Source: Eriocheir sinensis
Lineage: Eukaryota > Arthropoda > Malacostraca > Decapoda > Varunidae
Assembly (NCBI RefSeq): GCF_024679095.1
Contig: NW_026111742.1
Coordinates: forward strand, 170,001 to 234,000
Reading direction: 5' to 3'
DNA: 64,000 nucleotides
Shown here: positions 1 through 12,369 of the stretch, in pieces
How the letters are laid out: each line of letters begins with the position of its first letter
Position numbering within the stretch: position 1 is the stretch's first letter
Program-made: the position numbers and the translations under genes
Notes under the pieces: generated by a model
Told to the model about the DNA's origin: nothing
The model's database searches: none
The model's input: only the letters and a program-made list of their open reading frames with translations

Positions 1-1541
1 CTGCATCTCATCCAGGCGACCACACTGCCTCCTGGCTGTTGTTTCTTATCCGCCAGTGTTTCGGCGAGTCTTGCGTAGAAGCTCTGCGCCCTTGGTCCCA
101 TCCCTCCTGCCGTCGTGAATACTACCGGGGTGAAGGAGCCCTGGTCCACATTCTGTATTTTTTCTTCATATGCTCTGTTCTTCTCTTGTTCGTTTCTTCT
201 GTTCCTTATGTCAAAATATGCCCTTTGTCCACGAGTCCAAAATCCTCTGGCGCTAACATCCTCTCGTGCTTCGTTCGAAACATTAGCGGTGCGTCTGGCG
301 AGGTGTTCGCCTTGCAGAGGGAGCAGCATGGGTTCCACAGTCACGTCGTGGCAGACTTCTTTCAGCATCTGAGCTGTTACGTCTCTTACTTCATCATGTC
401 TCATGCAGACGAAACCTCCTCTTGCATGTCATGGCATGATTTTGGTTGAAGGGTGAGCCACAGTTACACATGTTTGGGAGCCCATCCACTGGCCAGCCAT
501 ACCTGAGGGCAAGGGCATCAGTAAATTCTTTTTTGTTTAAGTTGAAGCCTTTTGCCCTGATAGGTAGTGTGGTTAGCCAGTTTGAAGCGCCCACTTCCTG
601 TGCAATATCTGTCCTCCTCCTTGTGTCTTCTGGGAGTTCTCTCATTAGGTCACTCAGAGTGTCTCTGTTTTCCTTCTCTGTTTATGGAGATTTCATTCCT
701 TAGTGACCTAATATCTTGAGGGTTGTCTTCTCCCCTTTCATTTTGATTGGTAATATATCCGGTCAAGGAGGCTGTGATTCGGATTGAGTTCCCGAATTCA
801 GACTCAGCCAGATTTTGCGGGTTGGTGATGCCGAGCCCACCCATTCTTGGCGGCAACTACAGCAATCTTCTCTCCTGGTCACTGGGACATCTCCCATTTT
901 CTATCGCCGGTATGAAGGTGTTTCTGATAGCATCTTCCAGAGGTTTTAGTAACGGAGCAACATCAGGAACTGTCCTCATGAGGTAGTTCCATTTATGCTT
1001 GACACCGTACGTAAATGCTGCGTAGGCTGCCTGCGGTTCTGTTTTGGCGATCTCGCTCAGTCTCTGCAGCTCGGACTCCCAGCGCTTTACAGCTGTTTTC
1101 ACATATTCGGTTCTGTATTCAGCTGTTCCAATGGCTGCCCCGAGGTGTCTTTCGCCAGTCACTGACAGTTTCACGTTACTGCCCTGGAACGCTGTTTTGG
1201 CCCGATCGTATGCCTCTGGTTTTACAATCACCACAGACTTCGTGGCGTTGGGACGGTACCCTATTTTAGGGCCATGTTCATTGACGAGGTCCCACCATTT
1301 CCTGAGGTCTGCAGACTTTCCTACCCCGGTGAGGTCATCCGCATACGCCACCTGTTTGACGTTGGTGTTTTCATGGCGGATGATGTCCTGCAGCTTCATC
1401 ATTCCCAGGGCAAACATTGCCATGGCCACTGGGTCCCCCTGGGTGGTGCCCTCTGAGGATTGTATGGCAACCGGGTCTCCAAGTCGTTGGTCATTATGAC
1501 TGCTGATGAACAGTCTGGCAGGTTCCTTGTATGTATTCTAT
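1..1541 (-). pseudogene. Broken reverse transcriptase / endonuclease of an RLE-type non-LTR retroelement
   Basis: Seen: on the minus strand the coding register starts beside the TAC tract with a motif-B-like segment (EGTTQGDPVAMAM, about 1460-1415), followed by the catalytic YADD (1345-1334). Downstream lie a thumb-like LPPRMGGLGI segment (about 855-825) and a CxC-H-C zinc-knuckle (C, C, H, C codons within 468-424). Next come an RHDE segment (about 405-393), then GFW and YFDIR near 250-200. Known: this order (RT, CCHC, then a PD-(D/E)XK-like nuclease) is that of non-LTR elements with a C-terminal restriction-like endonuclease, as in the R2/NeSL group. Damage: in-frame TAG at 859-857, frameshifts near 665, 422 and 190, and a small deletion just after YFDIR. 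The frame is open to the window edge, so the 3' end lies outside. RT motifs upstream of B are missing. The exact clade is uncertain. Confidence 0.8.

Positions 1542-1619
<78 letters not shown>
1542..1619. repeat. (TAC)26 microsatellite
   Basis: Pure trinucleotide run. It sits exactly where the upstream half of the minus-strand reverse transcriptase should continue. In that frame it reads as a series of stop codons. Confidence 0.97.
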
Positions 1620-1679
1620 CATCAGAGTTTTCATTTTTTCACGTATAAAGGAATTTTTTCACACTTTGAACGGATTAAA

Positions 1680-1935
1680 ATGAAGCATTCTCTCTCTCTC
1701 TCTTCTTTTATCTCTCCCCAACACAGATTTTTACCTCCCTCCCTTCTCTCCCTTCCCCCCCTCCCTCCACACACCCCACCTTCCCTATCTCTACCTCCTC
1801 CCTATCTTCCCTCCCTACCCTCCCTCCGTCCCTCCCTTCCCTATCTCTACCTCCTCCCTACCTTCCCTCCCCCCCCTCCACCCTTCCCTCCCTTCCCTAT
1901 CTCTACCTCCCTCCTGACTTCCCTCCCTCCACAAG
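1680..1935. repeat. Polypyrimidine low-complexity tract (CT, CCCT, CCTCC)
   Basis: Plus strand is almost only C and T, with several imperfect copies of a CCCTATCTCTACCTCC-like unit between about 1780 and 1915. Open frames across it are proline/serine/leucine strings with no coding character. Confidence 0.85.
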
Positions 1936-1952
1936 GCTTGCGTCATCTGAGG

Positions 1953-2274
<322 letters not shown>

Positions 2275-2289
2275 ACACTAGCCCTTAAT

Positions 2290-2835
2290 GCCCCCACCAG
2301 TTCCCCTCCTCCCCCGGCCTCCTTCCTCCTCCTCCTCCTTCTCCTTCTCACTTCCATTACCTCCAATATAAATTGAAAATAAAGACAAAAACACCTTCCT
2401 CATCCTTCCCTTTCCAACCTCTCTTCCTTCCTTCCTTCCCTCCTCCTTCCTACCCCCCTACCGCCCTAACTCTCCTCTCCTTTCCTTACCTCTTTCCTCC
2501 CTTCCTCTCTTCTCACATAAATACCTCTTCTCTTCCTCTCCTCCCTTTCCTTCCTTTCCCTTCCCTTCTCCCTTCCAATCAACCAACCTCCCTCCCTCCC
2601 TCCCTTCCCTCCCCATCCTTCACCTTCCTTCCTTTTACCTACTTAAATACCTCCCTTTCCTTTCTTCCTTCCCTCCCTTCAGTTCTCTTTCTCCCCTCCT
2701 TCCTTACGTACCCTTTCCTCACACCACACACCTCTAGGCCTGATAGTAATGGTGAGGAGGAGGAGGAGGAGGAGGAGGGGGAGGAGGAGGGGGAGGGTTA
2801 GGAGGAGGGGGAGGAGGAGGAGGAGGAGGTAGTGA
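2290..2835. repeat. Pyrimidine tract switching to a (GGA)n purine tract
   Basis: About 2290-2740 is CT-rich with CCTCC and TTCC sub-repeats. About 2750-2835 is an imperfect (GGA)n run. The strand bias flips near 2745. No coding region is supported. Confidence 0.8.
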
Positions 2836-2919
2836 GGGTGGGTGTTGTGGTGATGGTCTGAGCAATCATTTTCATTTATATAAAGTATATGAACTTTGTC
2901 CTATAAAAGAGAAAATGCA

Positions 2920-3825
2920 TCCACCTGAGTTTCTATTACCTATTGGAACACCTGTCTATGTTACGGGAGTTGAGCACTGAGGCCACGTGCACTTATAGCC
3001 TCAGCCCACACCCTCTTTACACCCTAATTACACATCTACCTGAGTTCCCATTACCTGAGGATCATCTATTAAACACCTTCCTATATTTCCAAGGACTAAG
3101 GAGACGGAAATGAGCACCGAGGCAACGCGCACTTATAGCCTCAGCCCACACCCTCTTTACACCCTAATTACACATCTACCTGAGTTATCATTACCTGTGG
3201 ATCATCTGTTAACACCTTCCTATATTACCAAGGGCTGACGTGACGGAGATGAGCAATGAGGTCACGCGCATCTATAGAGGAAGTCCACACCCTCTAGACA
3301 CCTTAATTAGACATCTACCTGAGTTCCCATACCTGTGGATCATCTATTAAACACTTTCCTATGTTACCAAGGGCTGAGGAGGCGGATATGAGCACCGAGG
3401 CAACGCGCACTTATAGCCTCTACCCACACCCTCTTATCACCATAATTCCACATCTACTTGAGTTCCCATTACCTGTGAATCATCTGTTAACACCTTCCTA
3501 TATTACCAAGGGCTGACGTGACGGAGATGAGCACTGAGGCCACGCGCATCTGTAGAGTAGGTCCACACCCTCTTAACACCTTAATTGGACATGTACCTGA
3601 GTTCCCATTACCTGTGGATCATCATTTAAACACCTTCCTCTATTACCAAGGGCTGAGGAGACGGAGATGTGCACCGGGGCCAGGCGCACTTATAGCCTCA
3701 GCTCACACTCTCTACACGCTTTAATTGGACATATACCTGACTTCCCATTACCTGTGGGTCATCTATTAAACACCTTCCTATATTACCAGGGGCTGAGGAG
3801 GCTTAGAAGAGCACCGAACTGAATA
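2920..3825. repeat. 139-bp tandem repeat, about 6.5 copies
   Basis: The landmark ACCTGAGT (or one-base variants) recurs at 2923, 3038, 3178, 3317, 3456, 3595 and 3734. Spacing is 115 for the first, shorter copy and then 139-140. Each unit also carries an ATCATCTATTAAACACCTTC-like segment and an ACGCGCA(C/T) segment. Alternate copies resemble each other (3232 and 3512 share GACGTGACGGAGATGAGCA), which hints at a two-unit higher order. No reading frame is conserved. Confidence 0.85.
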
Positions 3826-4235
3826 AGGAGAAAAGAACAAACAGGAAAGAAAAGAAAACCAGAAAGAGGCAAGAAAAGGAAAGGGAAGAAAGGATAGGAA
3901 AGGAGAGGACACGAAATAAAAGAGGAAAAGGGAAAGGAAAGGAAACGAAAGAGAGGAGAAGAACAGAAGAACAAGGAAGGAAGGATGGAAGGAAGGAAGG
4001 AAGGAAGAAAGGAAGGAAGGAAGGAAGAAAGAAAGGGAGGAAGGAAGGAAGGAAGGCAGGAAGGAAGGAAGGAACGATGAGTGAAGAGAGATAGAAGAGA
4101 GAGGAGAAGAGGGAAAGAAAGGAAGAGGAGGAAGGGAAAAGAGAACTGAAGAAAACTAGAAAAAAACACAATAAATGAGGACAAGAAGAAACAGACAGAA
4201 ATTGGAAGGAAAAAGTAAAAAATAAATGATAAATC
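3826..4235. repeat. Polypurine (GGAA)n-rich tract
   Basis: Plus strand is nearly all A and G, densest as (GGAA)n at about 3975-4075. The open frames on the minus strand are phenylalanine/leucine/serine strings produced by TTCC repeats. Confidence 0.85.
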
Positions 4236-4246
4236 AGATATACCAA

Positions 4247-4273
4247 CTCTCTCTCTCTCTCTCTCTCTCTCTC
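4247..4273. repeat. (CT)13 microsatellite
   Basis: Short pure CT run between two long purine tracts. Confidence 0.95.
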
Positions 4274-4329
4274 ATCCTAAGGTAAGTTTCCCCAGATGTG
4301 ATAATTTGGTCTTTTCTGTGGGCTAATTG

Positions 4330-5229
<900 letters not shown>

Positions 5230-5830
5230 AGAAGTGGATTAAAGGAAGAAATAGCGTGAAATAAAGTAATAGTCGAGGTGATAAGGGAAGTGAGGCGTGG
5301 AAGGAAAAGAGAAGTAGAGGAAAGGAAAAGAAGAGAGAAGAGTAAAGAGAGGGAGTAAGAAGTGGAGACGAGGGAAGGGAGGCGTGGAGGAAAAAAGAAG
5401 TGGAGGAAAGGAAGAAATAAGAGAGAAATACAAGAAGAGAGAAGAATGAAGAGAGGAAGTAAGAAGGGAGATGAGGAAGGAGGCGGTAGAAAAAAGAAGT
5501 GGAGTAAAGAGAGGGAGTAAGAAGTGGAGATGAGGGAATGGAGGCGTGGAAGGAAAAAAGAAGTGGAAGAAAGGAAGACATAAAGAGGAAATACAAGAAA
5601 AGAGAAGAGTAGAGAGAGGGAGTAAGAAGTGGAGATTAGGGAAGGGAGGCGTGGAGGGAAAAAGAAGTGGAAGAAAAGAAGAAATAAAGAGGAAATAATA
5701 GAAGAGAGGAGAGAGAGGAGTAAGAAGTGGAGACGATGTCAGGGAGGCGTGGAGTAAAAATTAAGTGGCGGAAAGGAAGAAAGAGACTAAGAAGTGGGGA
5801 TGAGTGAAGGAAGGCCTGGGAAGAAAAAAA
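5230..5830. repeat. Degenerate purine-rich minisatellite
   Basis: The landmark GTAAGAAGTGGAGA and close variants recur at about 5354, 5459, 5517, 5622, 5720 and 5788. Spacing is irregular (roughly 58-105 bp). Each copy also carries a GGAGGCGTGGA segment. Confidence 0.75.
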
Positions 5831-5955
5831 AACATTTAAACCCCGCCATTTAGAGCACGTGTCCTAACACACTAATTTAAACCAGACTACACATTTTTGC
5901 TCTCTTTAATTCTTTGACCTTTAAACGGAACAGAATCTGGCAACGCCCACCTACG

Positions 5956-5986
<31 letters not shown>

Positions 5987-6010
5987 TCACTCTCTCTCTC
6001 ACTCACACTC
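5956..6010. repeat. (CT)n microsatellite, imperfect
   Basis: CT run with several CTCA interruptions. Confidence 0.9.
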
Positions 6011-6065
6011 ATTGAAGAGGAGGAGGACACGTTCCCCTTTACCGAGCACTCAAACGGTAGCTTAT

Positions 6066-6107
6066 CTCCTCCTCCTCCTCCTCCTCCTCCTCCTCCTCCT
6101 CCTCCTT
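6066..6107. repeat. (CTC)14 microsatellite
   Basis: Pure trinucleotide run. A shorter (CTC)n follows at about 6206-6231. The sequence from there to about 6440 is ordinary and shows no gene. Confidence 0.95.
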
Positions 6108-6439
6108 CTGTTAAGCCCTCAAGACCCATCAATAGTGCACCTCCCTTCAACGCCTCCTACGTGACTAAGCCTTCGCTCATTCCATACGAGACAACAGCCC
6201 GCTTCTTCCTCCTCCTCCTCCTCCTCCTCCCACGATCTTTAGCGGAGGAGGCATCACTTTGGCCTCGTTCCCTTCCTGAGTTGATTCGGTGAGTCATAGT
6301 GGGTGAGTCTACCATGCTCCTTATTCCTGTCTACTCAGGTAGCTAATGCTTGTATTGTCCTTCAGGTGTTACATTCACTACCATCTTAGAATTCAGAGAG
6401 GCCTTAAACCACTTAAATGATCTATTGTTTTTGTTTACT

Positions 6440-6848
6440 TCTACTACAGCGTGGTAGACCTGTGGACCTCGAGTCTAACCGAACCACGCTGAGTTTGAAA
6501 GCCCTCCCCGAGTGTCTGAGGATTACCCATATGCTGCCTTGGTCTTCAGCCAACACTAACTTCAGCGACTTCGGTCAGAAGGAGCACCGGGGGGCAGCAT
6601 GGGCCTGGCAAGAGTCACACATCACGGCAGCCAATATAAATAAAATTTGCTTGCGCCACGAACGGGCTGGGGCTGTTCAAGAGACCCTTGAAAAAAGCCT
6701 GCCGGCGCTACTACTACTACTGCTACTACTAATACTACGACGACGACGACTACTGCTACTATTACTACTACTACTACTATTACTACAACTACTACTACTA
6801 CTATTACTACAACTACTACTACTACTACTACTAATAATAATAATACTA
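6440..6848 (+). mobile_element. Possible SINE-like unit with a (TAC)n tail
   Basis: Seen: about 265 bp of moderately GC-rich complex sequence ends in GCCTGCCGGCGC at 6697-6708 and passes directly into an imperfect (TAC/TAA)n tail of about 140 bp. The start holds an imperfect inverted repeat: CGTGGTAGAC (6450-6459) can pair with GTCTA (6473-6477) and CCACG (6484-6488). Inference: a compact non-coding body followed by a simple-repeat tail is the form of many SINEs and short non-autonomous LINE derivatives. I cannot identify clear pol III A and B boxes. An open frame across it does not resemble a protein. Confidence 0.35.
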
Positions 6849-6877
6849 TTACCACTACCACGATATCAGAAACTAGG

Positions 6878-7030
<153 letters not shown>

Positions 7031-7135
7031 AAATCAGACCACACAGACCCCATGGTCCAGACTTGGTGGTCTGTCCTTAAACCTAAGTGATTTTACATTA
7101 ATCAGAAGACTCCAAAACGTTGCATTTCTGCTCTA

Positions 7136-9890
7136 GTTGATATTAAGTTGAAGGAAGTGACGGTCGAGCTTATTTTTGAAGGAGTCAATCGTGTTACACT
7201 GGACCACTGATGGTGGAAGCTTATTCCATTCTCGCACTACAACGTTGGTGAAGAAAAATTTGGTGCAATCTGAAGTTACTTGTTCACATCTGAGTTTTAC
7301 GCCATTGTTCCTCGTGCGCAGACTGTCATCGATCATAAACAATGTTGATCTGTCTACATTCGTGAAACCATTAAGTATTTTAAAACATTCGATCAATTTT
7401 CCTCGGAGGCGACGTTTCTCAAGAGAGAACATGTTAAGGATAGAAAGCCTTTCTTCGTAGGATTTGTTGCGCAAGGAAGGGATCATTTTCGTTGCCCGAC
7501 GCTGAACACCTTCTAATTTAGCAATATCCTTTGCATGGTGGGGGACCAAACTGTACCGCATATTCCAAGTGGGTCTGACTAAACTGTTGTAGAGCGAGTA
7601 TTACATCTTTATTCTTGAATACAGTTTCTTTTAATGAAGCCCAATATTCTGTTCGCTTTATTTGCTGATTCGATGAATTGCTGTGAGAATTTGAGGTTTG
7701 ACGCGATTTTGAACACCAAGTCTTTGACGCATTGAACGCTTTTGAGTTTAACGCCTCGCATTTCTTATTAGAAATTATTCCTCGTTCCAACTTGAAGGAC
7801 CTGGCACTTGTCTACGTTAAAGGGCATCTCCCATCTATCCGACCAAGCTGAAATTTTGTGCAAATCCTCTTGGAGGCTCTGCCTGTCTTCGTCAGTGAGA
7901 ACCGAGTTACCAATCTTTGTGTCGTCTGCAAATTTACTAATGCGGTTATTGAGTCCAACATCCACGTCGTTGATGTAAATAATGAAGAGCACTGGGCCAA
8001 GGACTGAGCCCTGAGGGACGCCACTAGTGACAGGCGCCCACTCTGAGTTAAATCCGTCAATCACTACTCTTTGTTGTCTGTTGCTCAACCAATTCGCGAT
8101 CCATTGGTTTACTTGACCGTCAATACCTATTTGCTTTAATTTGTAAAGTAATTTATGATGCGGGACTTTATCAAACGCTTTCTGAAATCAAGATAGACTA
8201 CGTCCAGTGATTTGTTACGTCATAAACAGTGAAGAGGTCGTTATAAAAGGTTAATAGGTTTGATAGGCAGGATCTTTTGTTTCGGAAGCCATGTTGTGAG
8301 TCCCCAATCAATGAGTGGCTTTCAAGGTAACTCACAATTTTGTCTCTAATTATGCCCTCAAGTAGCTTACCTACAACCGAAGTTAGACTAATGGGCCTGT
8401 AATTACCTGGTACTTTTTGTCTCCTTTCTTGAAAATCGGTGTCACGTTAGCCTTTTTCCAATCTGATGGGACGATGCCTTGTCGCAAGGACATATTGAAT
8501 ACGGTTGTGAGGGAGGAGAGTATTTCGCTCTTCGTTTCTTTCAGCAGAGTTGATATACTTTGTTAGGTCCAGGACTTATTTGTTTTAAGTGAATGGAGAG
8601 CTTTAAGGACTTCATCGGTTGTTATTTCAAAATTAGGCAATGCATGCTCGAGATTTACAATAGTACTGGTGTTGGTGGTAGCGAGAGGAAGACTGTTAGT
8701 ATTAAACACCGAGGAAAAGTAATTGTTTAAGAGGTTTGCAATGTGTTGGCTGTCAGTCACTAGTGCACCGTCGCTGTTTGTTAAAGGTCCAATACCACTT
8801 TTGATCGCCTTTCTGTTGTTTATGTAACTGAAGAAAGATTTCGGGTTATTTTTACAGTTGGCTGCAATATTTTCTTCATGTCTACGCTTTGCCTGACCTA
8901 CTAGTCTTTTTACTCGTCGCCTGGCATCATTATAGAGTCTAATGTTCTCGGGCGTGCTTTGTTCTTTCTTTAACCTGTAAAACAATTTTCTCTCATTGAC
9001 TGATTGTTTAATTTCGCTATTAAACCACGGTGGGCTTTATTAGTGTTAATTCGCTTCTCGCACAAGGGGACGAATGTGTTCTGCTGAGTGAGTAAGTGAT
9101 TTTAAGGCTTAGCCAGGCTTCCTCTACGTTGCCGTCATCTGATAGTTGTATTTCTGTTAGTTTTGTCGGATTTCTACGAAGTTAGCTCTTTTGAAATTGG
9201 GCACCTTTACTTTATTTTCAGTCACTGATGATTGAGCTTTAATGTCGACGCGCACTAATTTATGATCGCAAGAACCGAGGTGTTCTCCTACCGTGACACT
9301 ACTGACAAGGTTATCTTGGGTCGTTATAACAAGGTCGAGTATATTATTTTGTCGAGTTGGCTCAGAAACCATTTGGCTTAGATAATTTTCTTCTAGAAAT
9401 TCGATCATTCTATGTGACTCGCCTTCTGTGCCTGACAGTGTCGCCCAGTCGATATGGGGGAGGTTAAAGTCTCCTAATATCAGTGAGTCGTTGTTATTAA
9501 GTGACTGCCTTAAGACGCTGTACATTTCAAGGTCGTCATCGAGTGATTGCCCGGGAGGTCTGTAGGTGACAGATATATTTAAATTGACTTTTGCAATGTT
9601 TACTCGCACGCACAAATGTTCAACGTTACTGTTTCCCGGTGTTTTGTCGGTGGGTTGCAAATAGCTTTTGACATAAAGGGCGACGCCACCGCCTCTACGG
9701 TTTACACGATCTTTGTTGAAGAGTCTGTAGCCATCTATGTTGTATTCGGAACTTAAATCAATATTTGTGGTGTCGATAAATGTTTCGGTTATAGCAATTA
9801 TGTCAAAATTTTCTGTTAAAGCAAGACATCTCAGTTCATCAAATTTGTTTCTTAGGCTACGCGCATTGAAACTAAGGATTTTAAGTTATC
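7136..9890 (-). pseudogene. CR1 ORF2: endonuclease and reverse transcriptase, broken
   Basis: The N-terminal APE-type endonuclease starts near SFNARSLRNKF (about 9870). It has the TET segment (about 9790), GDFN (9474-9463) and the late CDH (about 9270), matching the catalytic Asp/Asn and Asp-His motifs of LINE endonucleases. A linker with PPWFNSEIKQSV (about 9035) follows. The RT finger region is at 8985-8563 and the palm, with YRPISLTSV and GKLLE, is in 8400-8350. Motif B, GVPQGSVLGP, is near 8020 and the catalytic FADD at 7932-7921. The C-terminal CR1 region (EGVQRRATKMIPSL to REWNKLP) ends at a stop near 7136. Frames break near 9165, 9110, 9040, 8565, 8430, 8185, 7780 and 7600. Product of a complete copy: DNA nicking and target-primed reverse transcription in the nucleus. 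This copy is dead. Confidence 0.88.
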
Positions 9891-9940
9891 TAGAGGCTTG
9901 GTAATACAGGTGGTGGTACTTGCGGATCACGGTTACGGGT

Positions 9941-11009
9941 TTATTGCGATGCACGGCGTCTATTTACACGGGCGGGGTGGAGGGACGTGGCCGTGACTCG
10001 TTTTTGCTCGGATGACACGCACTGCTTCGTTGAGGAGCCTTCCGAGTCTGGCTGCCCTGATGGAAAAAGGTGCAATCCGTCCCTGTGGAAAAGTTCATTT
10101 TGTCCATAGAAATGTCCCATGCGTTTAGGAACCCACGTCAAGCTCCCTGCAAAGAGTCTGTAAGCGGTTGTTTAGGCTGAAGGCCTTACTGAAAAAGTCG
10201 CTCCGCCCAAGTCCGTGGTAGAACTCCTGAAATCAAAATGTTAGGGATTTAGTCTTATACTGCTGGATGAGCCTACGGTACTTCTCCAGGAGTTCCTCAG
10301 ACCGGGTCGTGGTGACGTCGTTCGTACCTGTGTGGATAACAAACAGTGAATCATTCGTAGCCTGGGGAGATCTCCTCAAGAGCAGCAGTTATGTCGTCGA
10401 TCCCAGCACCAGGATAGCAATAGTTCCGTCTTCGACGAGGAACTCTGCCGCAGAACTCAACGACCTGCTGGCGAATCATGGAGTCACCCACCAGGAAGGT
10501 GCTCTCCTGCTCGTCCTCCTCCTCCAGAATGGCAAACCTGTTGAAGCAATGAACAGGATAAATCGCTTGTCTGGCTGGTTTGGCTCCTCCATTCACGACG
10601 GTGAAGCCATCATGGGCGGTGCCACTAGCATCCTCCCGTTGCGTGGTGTTGTCCGCTGGTGTCGACGGTACCGCTGAGGGCAAAGGGGCGGTTGGAGAAG
10701 GGTTTGGCACCACAGCAACGTTAGCCTGGATGAATTCCTGCAAGGAGGCAACAGTGCGAGAAAGCTCTATTATTTTATTCTGACCTGCTTCCATCTTCTC
10801 TTCTTGCTCCTGCAGTCTGGTCTCGAGATGCTGCCTGGTGAGAGAAACTCCATTATTTTATTCTGGCCTTCTTCCATCTTCTCTTCCTGCTCCTGCAGTC
10901 TTGTCTCGAGATGCTGCCTGGACAGACACAGTCGACAGACAGCAGAACGCCCTGTAAAAAAGTGAGCTGAGAAGCTACCGTTACAAGTACTGCACTTCTT
11001 AGGTGCCAT
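9941..11009 (-). pseudogene. CR1 ORF1: zinc-finger and SGNH-hydrolase-like protein, broken
   Basis: Start ATG at 11009-11007 gives MAPKKCSTC. Two CxxC pairs (10994 to about 10926) form a treble-clef or PHD-like zinc finger, followed by a short coiled-coil-like QHLETRLQEQEEKM segment. The central part is low complexity (Pro/Ser/Thr). An SGNH/GDSL-like domain then shows block I GDS (10488-10480), GTND (10328-10317) and the late DGLH (10081-10070), so Ser, Asn, Asp and His candidates are all present. Known: several CR1 families carry such an esterase-like ORF1 that acts with the element RNA. Breaks: an 83-bp duplication shifts the frame at 10850-10770, and further shifts lie near 10353, 10225 and 10135. 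Confidence 0.8.
10769..10934. repeat. 83-bp tandem duplication inside CR1 ORF1
   Basis: The segment beginning ATTATTTTATTCTG at 10769 is repeated from 10852 with a few substitutions, both copies ending in CTCGAGATGCTGCCTGG. Since 83 is not a multiple of three, the duplication by itself breaks ORF1. Confidence 0.9.
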
Positions 11010-11039
11010 CTTAGCTGAAATGAAAGAGATAAAAACACA

Positions 11040-11700
11040 AAGTGAAGGGGATTAGGACAGGGGTGAGGTGTGAGAGGTAGTTTAGTAATGGAGGAAAAGT
11101 GAGAGAGAGGAGGAGAGGAAGGGATGTGAGGTGAGTATAGAGGGGAAAGGGAGGTGTGTGAGATCAAGGAGGGTTAGGAAATAGGTGAGGTGGGAGAGAG
11201 GAGGAGTAGGAAGGGATGTGAGGTGAGTAAAGAGTGGAGAGAGGCGTGAGTGAGGTGTGAGATCAAGGAGGGTTAGGAAATAGGTGAGGTGGAGAGAGGA
11301 GGAGTAGGAAGGGATGTGAGGTGAGTAAAGAGGGGGAAGGGGAGGCGGTGAGTGAGGAGTGTGAGATCAAGGAGGATTAGGAAATAGGTGAGATGAGTGA
11401 GAGGGAGTTTGGGAAAGGAGGTAAGTGGGAGAGAGGAGGAGTAGGAAGGGATGTGAGGTGAGTGAGGTGTGTGAGAACAAGAAAGGTTAAGACAGAGGCG
11501 AGGTAAGGTGGGTGAAGGGATGGGTAAATAGGATGTGAGGTAAGGTGAGTGAGGGGGGGAGGGCTTAGAAATATGTGGAGGTGAGGGAGGAGTAGGAAGG
11601 GCTAATCCTCTAGGGGATGAGGAGGAGCAAAAGGGATGTGAGGTGAGCGAGGGTGGGGGGGGCTTAGGTGAGGTGAGGGAAAGGGGGTGTAGGAAGTGTT
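11040..11700. repeat. G/A-rich minisatellite, unit about 100 bp
   Basis: The landmark GATCAAGGAGG and variants recur at about 11162, 11260, 11363 and 11473. GGAAGGGATGTGAGGTGAG recurs in each unit. The right end has decayed copies up to about 11700. Confidence 0.8.
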
Positions 11701-11811
11701 AATCCTCTAGGGGATTTAAAGAGGATGTAGTGAGGAGGAGCAGATTGAATCCTCAGAGAATTCAAAGGGTGGGTTGTCGACACACCCAAATCACGCGTGA
11801 GACACTCGGGA

Positions 11812-11922
<111 letters not shown>

Positions 11923-11965
11923 ACCAAACCTATCTCCCTTACTATCTCTACCTCTCCATTATGTA

Positions 11966-12240
11966 ACCAGGTGCTCTCTCTCTCTTGTTCTATTTTCGTT
12001 CTTTCTTCTCGTTCTCTTTTATCGTTCTCTTTTCGTTCTTTTCTCGTTATTTTCAGTTTCTTTTTCAGTTTTCTTTTTCAGTTTTCTTTTCAATCTTCCT
12101 TTTCGTTTTCTTTTTTCCTTCTCTCTTGTTCTCTTTAATTATCTTTTGTTCTCTTTTTCATCTTTCATTCTCTCTCCTCTTCCCTCCTCCCCACTCTCTC
12201 CCTCCTCACCCTCTCCCTACTCCTCCCCCTCCTCTCCCTC
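11966..12240. repeat. T/C-rich low-complexity tract
   Basis: Imperfect TTTTCGTTCTC and TTTTCAGTTTTC units (about 11990-12120), then CTCCC-rich sequence. No coding potential. Confidence 0.75.
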
Positions 12241-12274
12241 ACTCCTGGCACGGTGAAAAAGCCAGGCCAGGAGT
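12241..12274. other. Perfect 9-bp inverted repeat
   Basis: ACTCCTGGC (12241-12249) and GCCAGGAGT (12266-12274) can form a hairpin with a 16-nt loop. It starts a short complex segment (12241-12370) between two repeat tracts. Confidence 0.7.
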
Positions 12275-12369
12275 GGTCGCGCCACGTCACCTCAAGTTTA
12301 AATGAGTTTCTTGGCTCCGGACGAAAGTAATTGCAATAACAGGTGGCGAGTGACAAGATGCGATTATGT

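Noticed and set aside
39..703. Plus-strand frames at the window start
   Set aside because: Shadows of the minus-strand retroelement, whose RT, zinc-knuckle and nuclease motifs are all on the other strand.
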